Position numbers and translations under genes: made by a program. The notes below the pieces were generated by a model that ran no database searches, was not told the DNA's origin, and worked only from the letters and a program-made list of their open reading frames with translations. Positions 18,707-27,525 of a stretch of DNA of 63,630 bases are shown here, piece after piece; position 1 is the stretch's first letter; the number at the start of each line of letters is the position of its first letter. Source of the DNA: Candidatus Poribacteria bacterium (GTDB lineage: Bacteria; Poribacteria; WGA-4E; WGA-3G); the NCBI GenBank assembly GCA_026710795.1, contig JAPOQK010000025.1:1-63630 (forward strand), given 5' to 3'.

Positions 18707-19242
18707 TAAGTATCAGGATATGGAACGTTGAGTCGGACAATGGTACCAATGCAGTTGAATTTTTGGAGGATGAGTTTTTTAAATCACGCCAGCTTGGACA
18801 CATGGCAATCCGAACAGTTGGAAGAAGTGCCCTCCGCAAGTGCCACAAAAAAGGTGCGCCATTGGACGACAGTTTGAAAAAAGCGATCCAACTCTACCTT
18901 AAGCAAGATGATTATATAGTTTTTGTTACTGACGTTTCGACATCAAAGTCAAAAAATAATAATCTTGTTCAACACATTAAATATGTTGTTGAAGAAAACG
19001 ATTTTACTGACAAAATATATTTTGCACATGATATTCCAGATGGAGAATCAACTGTGCATACTACGTGGCATGGTCTTGTTTCGGATTTTCGCGCTGAAGT
19101 TGAAAGTGGTCGCAAGCAGATTCAGAAGGAATGGGATAGCACTATGGCAAGTTTTCACGATGCTTTTGCGGACACACCAGAGGAAGAAGTGATACGTGAT
19201 TTTGAGGATGCACTTGCAGAGGTAAGACGTGAACGAGAATGA
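18703..19242 (+). CDS. Uncharacterised partner of the ATPase (possibly Toprim/DUF4276-like)
   Basis: The protein has 179 residues and overlaps the ATPase gene by ATGA, which points to coupled synthesis. I do not recognise the family with confidence. The start IRIWNVESDNGTNAVEFLED and the later strand DDYIVFVTDVSTSKSKNN alternate beta strands and helices and place a Glu and an Asp where Toprim-like or DUF4276 proteins have theirs. Such proteins are frequent companions of AAA_21 ATPases, for example in PARIS-type systems. The C-terminal half is a charged helix rich in Glu and Arg. Its 3' end overlaps the PIN gene by 14 bases. Function unknown. Confidence 0.6.
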   Translation: MISIRIWNVESDNGTNAVEFLEDEFFKSRQLGHMAIRTVGRSALRKCHKKGAPLDDSLKKAIQLYLKQDDYIVFVTDVSTSKSKNNNLVQHIKYVVEENDFTDKIYFAHDIPDGESTVHTTWHGLVSDFRAEVESGRKQIQKEWDSTMASFHDAFADTPEEEVIRDFEDALAEVRRERE

Positions 19243-19693
19243 ACAGCGGTGGCGCGTTTACCGCGCAACATTTGATACGAACTTATTTGTTCGAGCTCTT
19301 ATTCAGAAAGGAAACCTTCCTAACCATCTATTATCACTTTGGCAAGCGGGACGATTCGTCTTAGTTTTATCTTTCGCTATAATTGATGAAGTGAAAAATG
19401 TCTTATCCCGTCCTAAGATTCGAAGAAAATATCAGTATAAATTGGACGAAGTAGATAATCTGATTGAACTTCTGCACCAAGCAAGTATTGTTGAGATTAC
19501 TTCTACATTTGAATTATGCCGGGATTCTACTGATAATATGTTCATAGATTGTGCTGTGTCTGGACGAGTCCAATTCTTGGTATCAACAGACAATGATCTC
19601 ATAGATGATGCCGCACTTAAACGAGCTTTATTTGAATTTGGCGTTGAGATTGTTGAACCACCATTATTCCTGAAAAAAATCGAGGCATCATAA
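19229..19693 (+). CDS. PIN-domain ribonuclease, toxin-like
   Basis: The protein has 154 residues, with a GTG start and AGAGG upstream. The four PIN acidic positions are visible: Asp in ATFDTNLFVRAL, Glu in IIDEVKNVLSRP, Asp in TDNMFIDCAV and Asp in STDNDLIDDA. This matches the toxin family of COG1569, Mg-dependent RNA cleavers. The start lies inside the preceding gene, so it is the third member of a tightly packed cassette. No classical small antitoxin gene is seen; the upstream proteins may restrain it. A broader RNase role cannot be excluded. Confidence 0.8.
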   Translation: MNENEQRWRVYRATFDTNLFVRALIQKGNLPNHLLSLWQAGRFVLVLSFAIIDEVKNVLSRPKIRRKYQYKLDEVDNLIELLHQASIVEITSTFELCRDSTDNMFIDCAVSGRVQFLVSTDNDLIDDAALKRALFEFGVEIVEPPLFLKKIEAS

Positions 19694-19729
19694 ACTGATA
19701 CACCAATTTCAATGATGATAATACCTTAA

Positions 19730-20641
19730 ATGAAACATTTCTACCAATTTCTCCCTATCATCATCCTGTGCCTAAGTTGTTCACCACAACCAATAGACAT
19801 CCCCGATCCGAATTTGGCTGAGGCAATAAGAACTACACTTGGTATAGATTCAAACGAATCCATACTTCAAAAGGATTTGGACGAATTAATAACGCTGACA
19901 GCACCGAATGCAGGAATTACAGGATTATCAGGACTTGAAAATGCGAGGAATTTAATAAGTCTGCAACTTGATAGGAATCAAATTACAAGCATAACACCTT
20001 TAGCAGACTTAGTGCAACTCACAGATTTAAACCTACGCATGAACCGAATTGCAGACTTGGCTCCACTTGTGAGATTGACGAAACTTACAAAATTGGAGAT
20101 TAGTGGTGATCAAATCAAAGATATTACACCGCTACAAGATTTGATACAGCTCACCGAACTATCAATCTCTAATTGTCAAATCACTGATATTTCGCCATTA
20201 AGTGATTTAAAACACCTTACGAATTTATCAATTTCAAATAGTCATATAAGCGATTTATCCCCACTTACCGAGTTAACACAACTAAAAGTCGTATCACTTA
20301 CTTACGGTAGAATTAGCGACATTGCCCCACTTAAAAACTTAACTGAAATTACTGGGTTATGGTTGGACTCAAATCAGATTAGTGACATTACACCGGTAAA
20401 AAGTTTGACACAACTCACTGATTTATGGCTTGTATCCAACCGCATTAGTGATGTTTCCCCGCTTAAAAATTTGACGAAGTTAACCAGTTTATTAATCTCA
20501 TATAATCAGATTAAGGATATAAGTGTAGTTGAGAACTTAATGAATTTGAGTGATTTAGGGATAATAGGGAATCCAATACAAGATAAATCTCCTGTGTATC
20601 GGCTTCGTAAGAAGATTCCGAATTTGAAAGTCAAAATGTAA
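19730..20641 (+). CDS. Leucine-rich-repeat lipoprotein (internalin-like repeats)
   Basis: The protein has 303 residues with a short signal peptide and lipobox CLSC (Cys17). After a helical cap (IPDPNLAEAIRTTLGI), which internalin-type LRR proteins often carry, come about nine or ten 22-residue repeats of the form LTxLxLSxNQIxDIxPLxxL, clear in ITSITPLADLVQLTDL and IRDI-like units throughout. The last repeat closes with NPIQDKSPVYRLRKKIPNLKV. It should form a surface-exposed curved solenoid for protein binding. No ribosome site is evident. It lies convergent with the UxaA-like gene, only 11 bases apart. Confidence 0.85.
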   Translation: MKHFYQFLPIIILCLSCSPQPIDIPDPNLAEAIRTTLGIDSNESILQKDLDELITLTAPNAGITGLSGLENARNLISLQLDRNQITSITPLADLVQLTDLNLRMNRIADLAPLVRLTKLTKLEISGDQIKDITPLQDLIQLTELSISNCQITDISPLSDLKHLTNLSISNSHISDLSPLTELTQLKVVSLTYGRISDIAPLKNLTEITGLWLDSNQISDITPVKSLTQLTDLWLVSNRISDVSPLKNLTKLTSLLISYNQIKDISVVENLMNLSDLGIIGNPIQDKSPVYRLRKKIPNLKVKM

Positions 20642-20652
20642 TACTTTCCAAA

Positions 20653-23319
20653 TTACATTGAAACTCCTAACAATCCACGAGTCAGTTGAAAATCAGTGTT
20701 TCCCTTACTGTGTAACTTAGGTGTATATCTTCGCGAGGCAACCTCCATAATTAACGTCAACATCTCATCAATATCAACTGATGTCGAATCCATATCCTCA
20801 CCATATTTGACAATTGTATCAGCATCTGTTGAAACTTGGAGTAGTGGTACCATTTCATGCGATTGTAAGGGTGCCCCGATGATGTGTACCAGTGCCATTT
20901 CTATACCTGTCGCACTCAATCCTGTCAATGTCTCTGTTGGTTGATAGGTTGGAGATTCCATGATGTGAAAACCGCTTTTTAGAACCTTTTGACCATACGC
21001 CAACGTTGGTGCTGAAGCAAGAGATTCAGACAAGAATGTAGCGTTTGATGGGACAACGACCGTTCCACCCGCAGAAACGATTGAACTTATCACACGCAAA
21101 AGCGATAGCGATAAATTTTCAGTTGATTTACCAGTAGAAGTTATCCCGATGCATAGATGTTCCAGTCCTGCATCAACAATAGGAATATTTGACTGATTAG
21201 CGATTTGTTCGGAAAACCAAGTATTAACTTTCTCAATTACTGCATCAATACCGCCATCCAACTGTACACTTGCCCAACCATAATGTTCAGGTGAGATACC
21301 CAGTTTCTGAATTTCATATCGGACATGGTCATTATGTGTTTTCTCACAACCGTGTTCCAGTAACAAACCAATCGCTACTGTCGGATGTGTCAGATGTCCG
21401 ATCATAGTGCGAGTGTATATCTCTTCGGAACGTCCCCCTGACACTCCACATCCTTCTGTATGTGCAAGTGCAACAAAACGGGAAATACCCTGTGTCTTTC
21501 CAATACCTTCATTGTTGCAACGATGTGCAATCATCTGAGCAATCTGACCAGAACAGAGACTTGTTGGTAAGATGAGCGCGAGTTGATCACTCCGACAGCC
21601 GTCTGCAGTCTGAAAAGCGCGAAATGTGTATTCAGTTTGATTCTCAACTTTATCCTCTAATGCAATCTGCACTGGTTCACCAGACAGGACTTTGGATGTT
21701 TCAAGGAAAGGTGTTAAATCAGTGGGACCGGTTTGTTTCCAATCCCTCCACAGAGAAACTTGTGAATGTCCTGCCTTTTCTCCTACTGACTGTTCTCCCG
21801 ATGCGACAATTACTGTCTGATTAAGCATCGCTTCACCGAGTTGATCCATCGGTGTTCCGTCAAGATATGCTCCAGCATTTACATCCATGTCCTTTTCAAG
21901 CATTTCGTAGCGATCTGTTGTTGTAACAATCTTTATTGTTGGAACAAAGGGGAAATTTGTAATTGAACCATTTCCAGTGACAAAGAAGATCATATTTGAA
22001 CCGGATGCCACCTGTCCAGCAATGCTCTCTAAATCGTTTCCTGGACTATCCATAAAATAGTATCCCGGTTTGTCCATTAACTCACTATATTTGATTACAT
22101 GGTCAAGACAGACATCAGGATGCCGTTTCATTGCTGCGCCGATAGATTTTATGGCGATATTATATAGACCTCGGAAGTTATTTCCACCAGAAGGATTTCC
22201 TTCTGCCGAATGACCATGCCATCCAACGCGTTCCTTAAATGTCTCTATAGTGTTGAGGAATTTCTGTGCTGTTTGTAAATCTTTGACGTTCTGGAGAAGA
22301 TACTCCTCCGCACCGATGAGTTCATCGGTTTCTGCGAGGTTGGCACATCCACCATAACGGATTACCTCTTTTGCCACATAAGCAGCCAACGGATTACCTG
22401 AAACACCTGAAAATGCGTCAGATCCACCACATTGCAAAGCAATCTTAAGATGTTCTAATGATTGTTCTGTACGTGAGAAATTGTTGACTGTGTCTAACCA
22501 TCCATTGATAATCTCATTTCCTCTTGCTAAGTTCGTATCAAAAGGACCTTGTAGACGAAAAAACTTGTGAATGACGTTATTTAGGTCATATCCTTCGCGT
22601 AGCATGTAATCGTTGAGCATGTCATTTGTGACTGCTTCAGTGCCGTAGTCAACAAGAAGTATCGCACCGATATTCGGATGCACTGTAAATCCTGCCAATG
22701 TCCGTAGCAACAAGTCTATATTATTCGGTGTTTTGTCTTCTCCACCTTCAGTGTGGGTTACTGAAACGATACCGTCAATATTGGAGAAATTATTTGCAGA
22801 TTCCAAACATCTGTCAGCAAGACGTTTTGCAAAACCGGATGTTCTTGCTGTTGTACCCATCACAACAATGTAGTTTCGTGTTCCTACTCCACGCTTTCCG
22901 TTGCGTTTATATCCGTGAAAGTATCGTTCTTCACTATGATATTCTATCTGTTTTCCCGGAATAAATGATGTTTCATCCAAAACATAAGGTTCCATCTTGT
23001 CAGTAAAGTTAGGAGTGGTAGGCAACTCAAAATCCAGATTTCGTATTGATAATGAATCTATCATCTTTTGATTGCATACATAATTGCCTGGTGTGATAGA
23101 TTGTGAAGCATATCCGAAAGGCAATCCCCATGATAATAACGGTGTCCCTTCATCAATAGGTTGTATAGCGAATCGATGACCTTCCAATACTGTATGGGAC
23201 AACGAATACAGGTTTTCATTATGACGAATCTGTGTTCCTGCATCCAATCTCTGTGTAGCAATTGCGACATTATCATCATCGGAAGGTAACCGAGCAACAC
23301 TAATAAAGTTGTATGTCAT
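20653..23319 (-). CDS. UxaA-family (altronate/galactarate dehydratase-like) protein with internal duplication
   Basis: The protein has 888 residues against about 500 for usual UxaA; the start is an ATG after AAGGAGG. An N-terminal SAF domain (about 10-65) is followed by a first dehydratase module (about 130-560): GYKRNGKRGVGTRNYIVV, then ALQCGGSDAFSGVSGNPLAA and YFMDSPGNDLESIAGQVASG. A second, shorter copy (about 570-865) repeats the pattern. In copy 1 the middle domain has lost the usual cysteines (HTEGG, DYGTE), while copy 2 keeps them (HTEGCG, EHGCE). Conversely copy 1 keeps CGGSD and copy 2 does not (GITSTGKSTE). One composite active site is therefore likely. Sugar-acid dehydration is the family reaction; the exact substrate is unknown. 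Confidence 0.8.
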   Translation of the reverse strand: MTYNFISVARLPSDDDNVAIATQRLDAGTQIRHNENLYSLSHTVLEGHRFAIQPIDEGTPLLSWGLPFGYASQSITPGNYVCNQKMIDSLSIRNLDFELPTTPNFTDKMEPYVLDETSFIPGKQIEYHSEERYFHGYKRNGKRGVGTRNYIVVMGTTARTSGFAKRLADRCLESANNFSNIDGIVSVTHTEGGEDKTPNNIDLLLRTLAGFTVHPNIGAILLVDYGTEAVTNDMLNDYMLREGYDLNNVIHKFFRLQGPFDTNLARGNEIINGWLDTVNNFSRTEQSLEHLKIALQCGGSDAFSGVSGNPLAAYVAKEVIRYGGCANLAETDELIGAEEYLLQNVKDLQTAQKFLNTIETFKERVGWHGHSAEGNPSGGNNFRGLYNIAIKSIGAAMKRHPDVCLDHVIKYSELMDKPGYYFMDSPGNDLESIAGQVASGSNMIFFVTGNGSITNFPFVPTIKIVTTTDRYEMLEKDMDVNAGAYLDGTPMDQLGEAMLNQTVIVASGEQSVGEKAGHSQVSLWRDWKQTGPTDLTPFLETSKVLSGEPVQIALEDKVENQTEYTFRAFQTADGCRSDQLALILPTSLCSGQIAQMIAHRCNNEGIGKTQGISRFVALAHTEGCGVSGGRSEEIYTRTMIGHLTHPTVAIGLLLEHGCEKTHNDHVRYEIQKLGISPEHYGWASVQLDGGIDAVIEKVNTWFSEQIANQSNIPIVDAGLEHLCIGITSTGKSTENLSLSLLRVISSIVSAGGTVVVPSNATFLSESLASAPTLAYGQKVLKSGFHIMESPTYQPTETLTGLSATGIEMALVHIIGAPLQSHEMVPLLQVSTDADTIVKYGEDMDSTSVDIDEMLTLIMEVASRRYTPKLHSKGNTDFQLTRGLLGVSM

Positions 23320-23341
23320 GGTGCCTCCTTACAATTATAGT

Positions 23342-23911
23342 TTAACGACGATAGATACTTACCTCAATGGCATCTTTTTTCACCCATGGCAAGTTTATTT
23401 CAAACCAATGGGTTTCAGATTCATAATGGGTGCGGACATGTTCAAGGTAATCTGCCATAGCGTCTGCCCCTATTCCAACGTTATCTGCCAAGACAGTTGC
23501 TGGATTTGTTAATTGGGATTCAATAGCCTTGAAACAAGGGAAATAGTTATCGAAATTATTGTCAAGAAGTAGAAAATCCACGGGGTCTGTTATGGAATTT
23601 AGGACTTCTTGTGCATCTCCGATGTGAGAATCGACGAGATCTGCTACACCGGCACTTTCAAAATTCGCTTGTGCTTGCTTTGCTCTGTTTGCATCTATTT
23701 CTATTGTAATTAGACGTCCACTTCCAATTTCCTTCAACACCCGTAACATATACAATCCAGAATACCCAACAGCCGTCCCACATTCAACAATAAGAGAGGG
23801 TTTTGCTTTCTCCACACAGTTTGCAACGAATTTTGCCTTTTCGGGTCCCAACATCGGTATTCTCTCTTCTCTACATTGTTCTTCTACCTTTTTTAATACA
23901 TCATCAAACAT
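23342..23911 (-). CDS. Class I SAM-dependent O-methyltransferase
   Basis: The protein has 189 residues from an ATG with GGAGG at good spacing; the open frame runs 15 codons further but without a ribosome site. The fold is that of catechol-type O-methyltransferases: helical start, SLIVECGTAVGYSGLYMLRV for SAM binding, then LITIEIDANRAKQAQANF with the acidic end of strand 2, and VDFLLLDNNFDNYF with the metal-side Asp. It should methylate a hydroxyl of a small molecule. Stop and start of the neighbouring UxaA-like gene are 22 bases apart, so the two may share a transcript. Confidence 0.85.
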   Translation of the reverse strand: MFDDVLKKVEEQCREERIPMLGPEKAKFVANCVEKAKPSLIVECGTAVGYSGLYMLRVLKEIGSGRLITIEIDANRAKQAQANFESAGVADLVDSHIGDAQEVLNSITDPVDFLLLDNNFDNYFPCFKAIESQLTNPATVLADNVGIGADAMADYLEHVRTHYESETHWFEINLPWVKKDAIEVSIYRR

Positions 23912-23949
23912 ATAATCCTCCTTAGAAAACATAGTATAACCATTTGGAT

Positions 23950-23979
23950 TTGACACCGATTAAATTGATATGGTAATAT
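23950..23979 (+). promoter_or_regulatory. Possible promoter of the sigma-factor operon
   Basis: TTGACA at 23950-23955 and TAATAT at 23974-23979 are separated by 18 bases. The leader to the sigma gene would be about 165 bases, longer than usual, so this is tentative. Confidence 0.35.
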
Positions 23980-24149
23980 TTTTATACAGTCTGGTAGCAA
24001 ATGGAATAGGTTTATCATACACGAATTGTGTATTAGGGTCAAGATGTTGGTGAATAGACTACGAAATACCACAAATAAAATTGAAATAATTTGAAACTGA
24101 ATTTGATGTAAGGTGTGTATTAGTTTGTAAGCATCTCCGGAGGTGTCTG

Positions 24150-24758
24150 ATGTCAGAATTAGATGATGAATTAATGCAACGCTTTCAAAAAGGCGATGAG
24201 GAAGCATTTAACCTTATAGTACGCCGTCATCAGCAACCGCTGATCAATTTTATTGCAAGATTTACCGGAGATAAGGATAATGCCGAAGACTTGGCACAAG
24301 AGACTTTTATCCGCATGTATAAAGCGGCAAACCGATATAAACCGGGACGTGCTCAGTTTAAAACTTGGATGTATTTTATTGCAAAGAATTTGTGTAAAAA
24401 TGATATTCGAAATAGAGGACGAAGGGAACGCTATCGGGTTGACAGCATAATAGGTGAAGGCAATTCTAACAGTGATAATGGTGATGAGATAGATCTGATT
24501 GCAAGTGCACCTGCGGATGTATCTTTCCAACCTGAAGTCGCTGTTGAACGTAAGGAACTCAACAATGTAATCCAGGATGCAATTGCAGAATTGCCAGAAC
24601 AATATCGATTTCCTCTTATCTTACGGGATATTCAAGGATTAAGTTATGGGGAAATCAGCAAAATACTTGAACTGCGAAGCGGGACGACTAAATCACGTAT
24701 TAACAGAGCACGGTTAATGCTTAAGGATAAATTAAAACCATATATGGAGATGTTATGA
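24150..24758 (+). CDS. ECF-type RNA polymerase sigma factor
   Basis: The protein has 202 residues and an ATG with CGGAGGTG upstream. Region 2 includes DNAEDLAQETFIRMYKAA and FKTWMYFIAKNLCKNDIRNR, which bind core polymerase and melt the -10 element. Region 4 has ELPEQYRFPLILRDIQGLSY and GEISKILELRSGTTKSRI, the helix-turn-helix for the -35 element. There is a charged, low-complexity linker (SNSDNGDE) between them. The stop overlaps the start of an anti-sigma gene by four bases. It therefore forms a classical regulator pair, probably tuned to envelope or metal stress given the HtrA-like gene downstream. Confidence 0.95.
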   Translation: MSELDDELMQRFQKGDEEAFNLIVRRHQQPLINFIARFTGDKDNAEDLAQETFIRMYKAANRYKPGRAQFKTWMYFIAKNLCKNDIRNRGRRERYRVDSIIGEGNSNSDNGDEIDLIASAPADVSFQPEVAVERKELNNVIQDAIAELPEQYRFPLILRDIQGLSYGEISKILELRSGTTKSRINRARLMLKDKLKPYMEML

Positions 24759-25306
24759 ACTGCCTACAAGTTGAAGAGAACTTTTCTGCACATTATGAAG
24801 ATTTGCTTGATTATGAGACCTTACAACGTTTTGAGTCTCACATGACAGAATGTGAAGCATGTCAACAAGAGTATACGCAATTTAGAGAATCTGTCAATGC
24901 ATCACAACAATTACCTCAAGTTGTACCTTCATCTTTATTTCTATCTACCCTACAACAACGTCTATCTGAAGAACAACGCGAGAAGATTACATTTTGGCAG
25001 AGACTACAACTTTTGATTAACACACCTAAATTGGCATTTGGTGTTGTTATGATACTAATTTTAGCAACTGCAGGAACTTTTATATATCAAAACGATTTAT
25101 TCAATTCTGATATTCAATCCAATGGTGGTGTTGATTATATAACTACATCGGATTCTCAGTCTCCATTAGACAATAACGACTTATTGCAACCTCGTGGATT
25201 TAATAGTGTTGATCCAATAACTATTTTCCAATCCCAACCTATGCAACAGCACTATATTTTGAAGCAGGTAAGTTATACCGCTGCATCTACAGCAGGTGGA
25301 TTATAA
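24755..25306 (+). CDS. Membrane anti-sigma factor with zinc-finger (zf-HC2) domain
   Basis: The protein has 183 residues, ATGA-coupled to the sigma gene. The N-terminal motif HMTECEACQQEY contains the His-x3-Cys-x2-Cys of zinc-binding anti-sigma domains, which hold the sigma factor inactive. A single membrane segment (about 94-112, LAFGVVMILILATAGTFIY) leads to a short polar extracytoplasmic part. This fits a sensor that releases its sigma factor on a signal from outside. No cleavage site can be read. Confidence 0.9.
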   Translation: MNCLQVEENFSAHYEDLLDYETLQRFESHMTECEACQQEYTQFRESVNASQQLPQVVPSSLFLSTLQQRLSEEQREKITFWQRLQLLINTPKLAFGVVMILILATAGTFIYQNDLFNSDIQSNGGVDYITTSDSQSPLDNNDLLQPRGFNSVDPITIFQSQPMQQHYILKQVSYTAASTAGGL

Positions 25307-25348
25307 ATCTATGAACAGTTAATGATACCCACTTGAGAGGCTATACAC

Positions 25349-26419
25349 ATGCGTATTGATAAATCAAATAAGAAAACAGATATAAGCAACATACACAATC
25401 ATCTATATAAGGCTCTGGTAATTTGTCTGTTGATATTTCTCTGTGCAGCGATACCGAGTAATGCAAAAGAGAATGTGCTACAACAACTTGAAAAAGAATT
25501 CAAGAAAGTAGTATCCACAGCAAGTCCTGTTGTAGTGAAAGTCATAGCAACCAGAACTCCCGCCTCTCAATTATCAACAAACATGCGTAAAAAGATAATC
25601 CCTCAACAAAATATCAGTTCAGGTATTATTTTTGACAAGGATGGACATATTGTTACAACAACCTTTGATATGCTTCCGACTAAAATAGAAGTGATATACA
25701 ACACCAAAAAACGTGTCCCCGCAAAAATAATTGGAATGGATGATTTCACTGATCTTGTTGTTCTTAAGACAGAACATAAATTACGGCATCATGTTAAACT
25801 TGGCGATTCAAAAAAGATTGATACCGGTTCATGGGTTGTCACTGTAGGGAATTCACGAGGACAAAAACCTATCATCTCATTTGGTATTGCGAGTGGACGT
25901 GAATTCTTACCTGATCGTCCATGCAGTGATTTAATCAAAATCAATGCCCCAATATCTCCTGGTAACAGTGGTGGTGCTGTGGTTAACACATCTGGTGAGG
26001 TAGTTGGAATGATTCTTGGGACACTGAGCGAACCTAACATACAAAATCCTTTTTCTGTGCAATTTCCGTTGCCAATGATGAATAGACCTGAAATTGTTTT
26101 TGCTGTCCCAATAGAGACGGTAAAATCTGTTGCTACTGAAATAATAAAACATGGTAAGATGCCACGAGGTTGGCTCGGTGTGAATATAAATACAAATGAG
26201 TTGGGTGTGTTCGTTACGCGTGTTACAGAGAATAGTCCAGCGCATTTAAGTGGAATATTACCACAGGACCTGATTCTTGAATTTAACGGAACACCTGTGA
26301 ACCATTATTCCCATCTTTTTAGATGTGTTGGAATAACTCCTCCGCATACTGAGATCAAGCTTAAAATCCAAAGAAACGGTCAGGATAAATATTATCATAT
26401 AAAACTGGGTGAACGGTAG
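25349..26419 (+). CDS. HtrA/DegP-like trypsin-fold protein with PDZ domain, catalytic His missing
   Basis: The protein has 356 residues. A membrane anchor (about 21-36) precedes a trypsin-fold domain and one C-terminal PDZ domain (about 272-352, RGWLGVNINTNELGVFVT). The serine motif SPGNSGGAV (Ser207) and the Asp in DFTDLVVLK (Asp135) are intact. Where active HtrA proteins have TNNHV after GYIL, this protein has TTTFDM, so the catalytic histidine is replaced by Phe106. Hydrolysis by the normal triad should be lost; substrate binding, regulation or a chaperone role may remain. The gene is 42 bases after the anti-sigma gene in the same direction, so it may be part of the signal pathway, much as DegS is for sigma-E, but without cutting. 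Confidence 0.85.
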   Translation: MRIDKSNKKTDISNIHNHLYKALVICLLIFLCAAIPSNAKENVLQQLEKEFKKVVSTASPVVVKVIATRTPASQLSTNMRKKIIPQQNISSGIIFDKDGHIVTTTFDMLPTKIEVIYNTKKRVPAKIIGMDDFTDLVVLKTEHKLRHHVKLGDSKKIDTGSWVVTVGNSRGQKPIISFGIASGREFLPDRPCSDLIKINAPISPGNSGGAVVNTSGEVVGMILGTLSEPNIQNPFSVQFPLPMMNRPEIVFAVPIETVKSVATEIIKHGKMPRGWLGVNINTNELGVFVTRVTENSPAHLSGILPQDLILEFNGTPVNHYSHLFRCVGITPPHTEIKLKIQRNGQDKYYHIKLGER

Positions 26420-26430
26420 AAAAAGTCTTT

Positions 26431-27495
26431 TTATTTTAACCGGTTGAACTCATTTATATAAGCAGTTGCTATTTCTTTGTTCCCCTTAATAATCAGCAGA
26501 TTTTCACTATTGCGCATCTCAGCGTTTTTTGAGAGGTTATACGAGCCGGTAATTACTGTTTCCTCATCAATTATTATCACTTTATGATGCATGGTGCCTG
26601 AAGTCTCATCTATTTTTACATCCATTCCAAATTTTTTCATCGGCTCATATTCTGAGTGTTTTGAAATCTGCTTCTCATCAAATACACCTTCCACTGTAAT
26701 TCCATCTTTAAAACGCATTCTCATTGCATCACCAATTTCATTGTGTGTAAAAGAAAATACCATGAAATAAATGGATTTTTCCGCTGAGGTAATCTCACTC
26801 AATAGAGGAGAAATCGTATCATTTTCTGGTGAGAAGTATGTATCAATCATTGTTCCATCATTTAACGTAATTTGTGGATATGGGTTATGTGGATTTGATG
26901 ACTTTCCAAACTCCTGTGATACAAACATCTCACGAAATTCTTGTGTGAAATTAGCAGCCAACGGATCGGAATCAATCCAGACGGCGTTATTGTCGTTCTT
27001 ATACGCGCCGTTGTAGGTAGTATTATATGAACCTGTCCAGACATATCGTCCATCAACAATAAAGAATTTGTGGTGCATATAACCTTCATTGTCACCATCA
27101 TCTCGGACGGTGATACCCGCTCTAAGTAACCGTTGAATATCTTCTTCTTCCACATTACTATTTTCTGTCATCACTTGCACATTTACCCCGTTGTTATGTG
27201 CTTTAATCAAGGCGTCTGTTACTGGGTCGGAATCCAGATGGTAAAGGGCAGCATCAATTTTCTCAGTTGCTATGTTAAGCTTAAGGACGAGTATCTTCTC
27301 TAATGAAATATCACTATTTGTACTGTCGCCATCACTGAAATATACCTCTAATCCACCTTGATGTGGGATTACATATTGTTTGGTAAAATAATGTCTGATT
27401 ACAAGACCGATTACAACAGCAAAAAGTAATATTAGAAAGAAAGGTATAAACCTTGAGTTTCTGCTTTTCGGATTTTTCTCTGGTTCACTATTCAT
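26431..27495 (-). CDS. Phospholipase D-like protein with two HKD motifs
   Basis: The protein has 354 residues. A membrane anchor at about 17-34 precedes the catalytic part, which faces outward if orientation follows the positive-inside rule. Both H-x-K-x4-D motifs are complete: HHKFFIVDGRYVWTGSYN and HHKVIIIDEETVITGSYN. This is the arrangement of cardiolipin synthases, nucleases such as Nuc, and endonuclease-like PLD proteins. The spacing and lack of multiple membrane helices favour a PLD-like nuclease or lipid hydrolase over cardiolipin synthase, but the substrate is not determinable. It converges with the HtrA-like gene 11 bases away. Confidence 0.85.
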   Translation of the reverse strand: MNSEPEKNPKSRNSRFIPFFLILLFAVVIGLVIRHYFTKQYVIPHQGGLEVYFSDGDSTNSDISLEKILVLKLNIATEKIDAALYHLDSDPVTDALIKAHNNGVNVQVMTENSNVEEEDIQRLLRAGITVRDDGDNEGYMHHKFFIVDGRYVWTGSYNTTYNGAYKNDNNAVWIDSDPLAANFTQEFREMFVSQEFGKSSNPHNPYPQITLNDGTMIDTYFSPENDTISPLLSEITSAEKSIYFMVFSFTHNEIGDAMRMRFKDGITVEGVFDEKQISKHSEYEPMKKFGMDVKIDETSGTMHHKVIIIDEETVITGSYNLSKNAEMRNSENLLIIKGNKEIATAYINEFNRLK

Positions 27496-27525
27496 TTCAG
27501 ATTAGTCCTTCATAGTAGACAACCA

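Noticed and set aside
24171..24602. 143-codon frame opposite the sigma factor
   Set aside because: Antisense shadow of a well-supported sigma gene.
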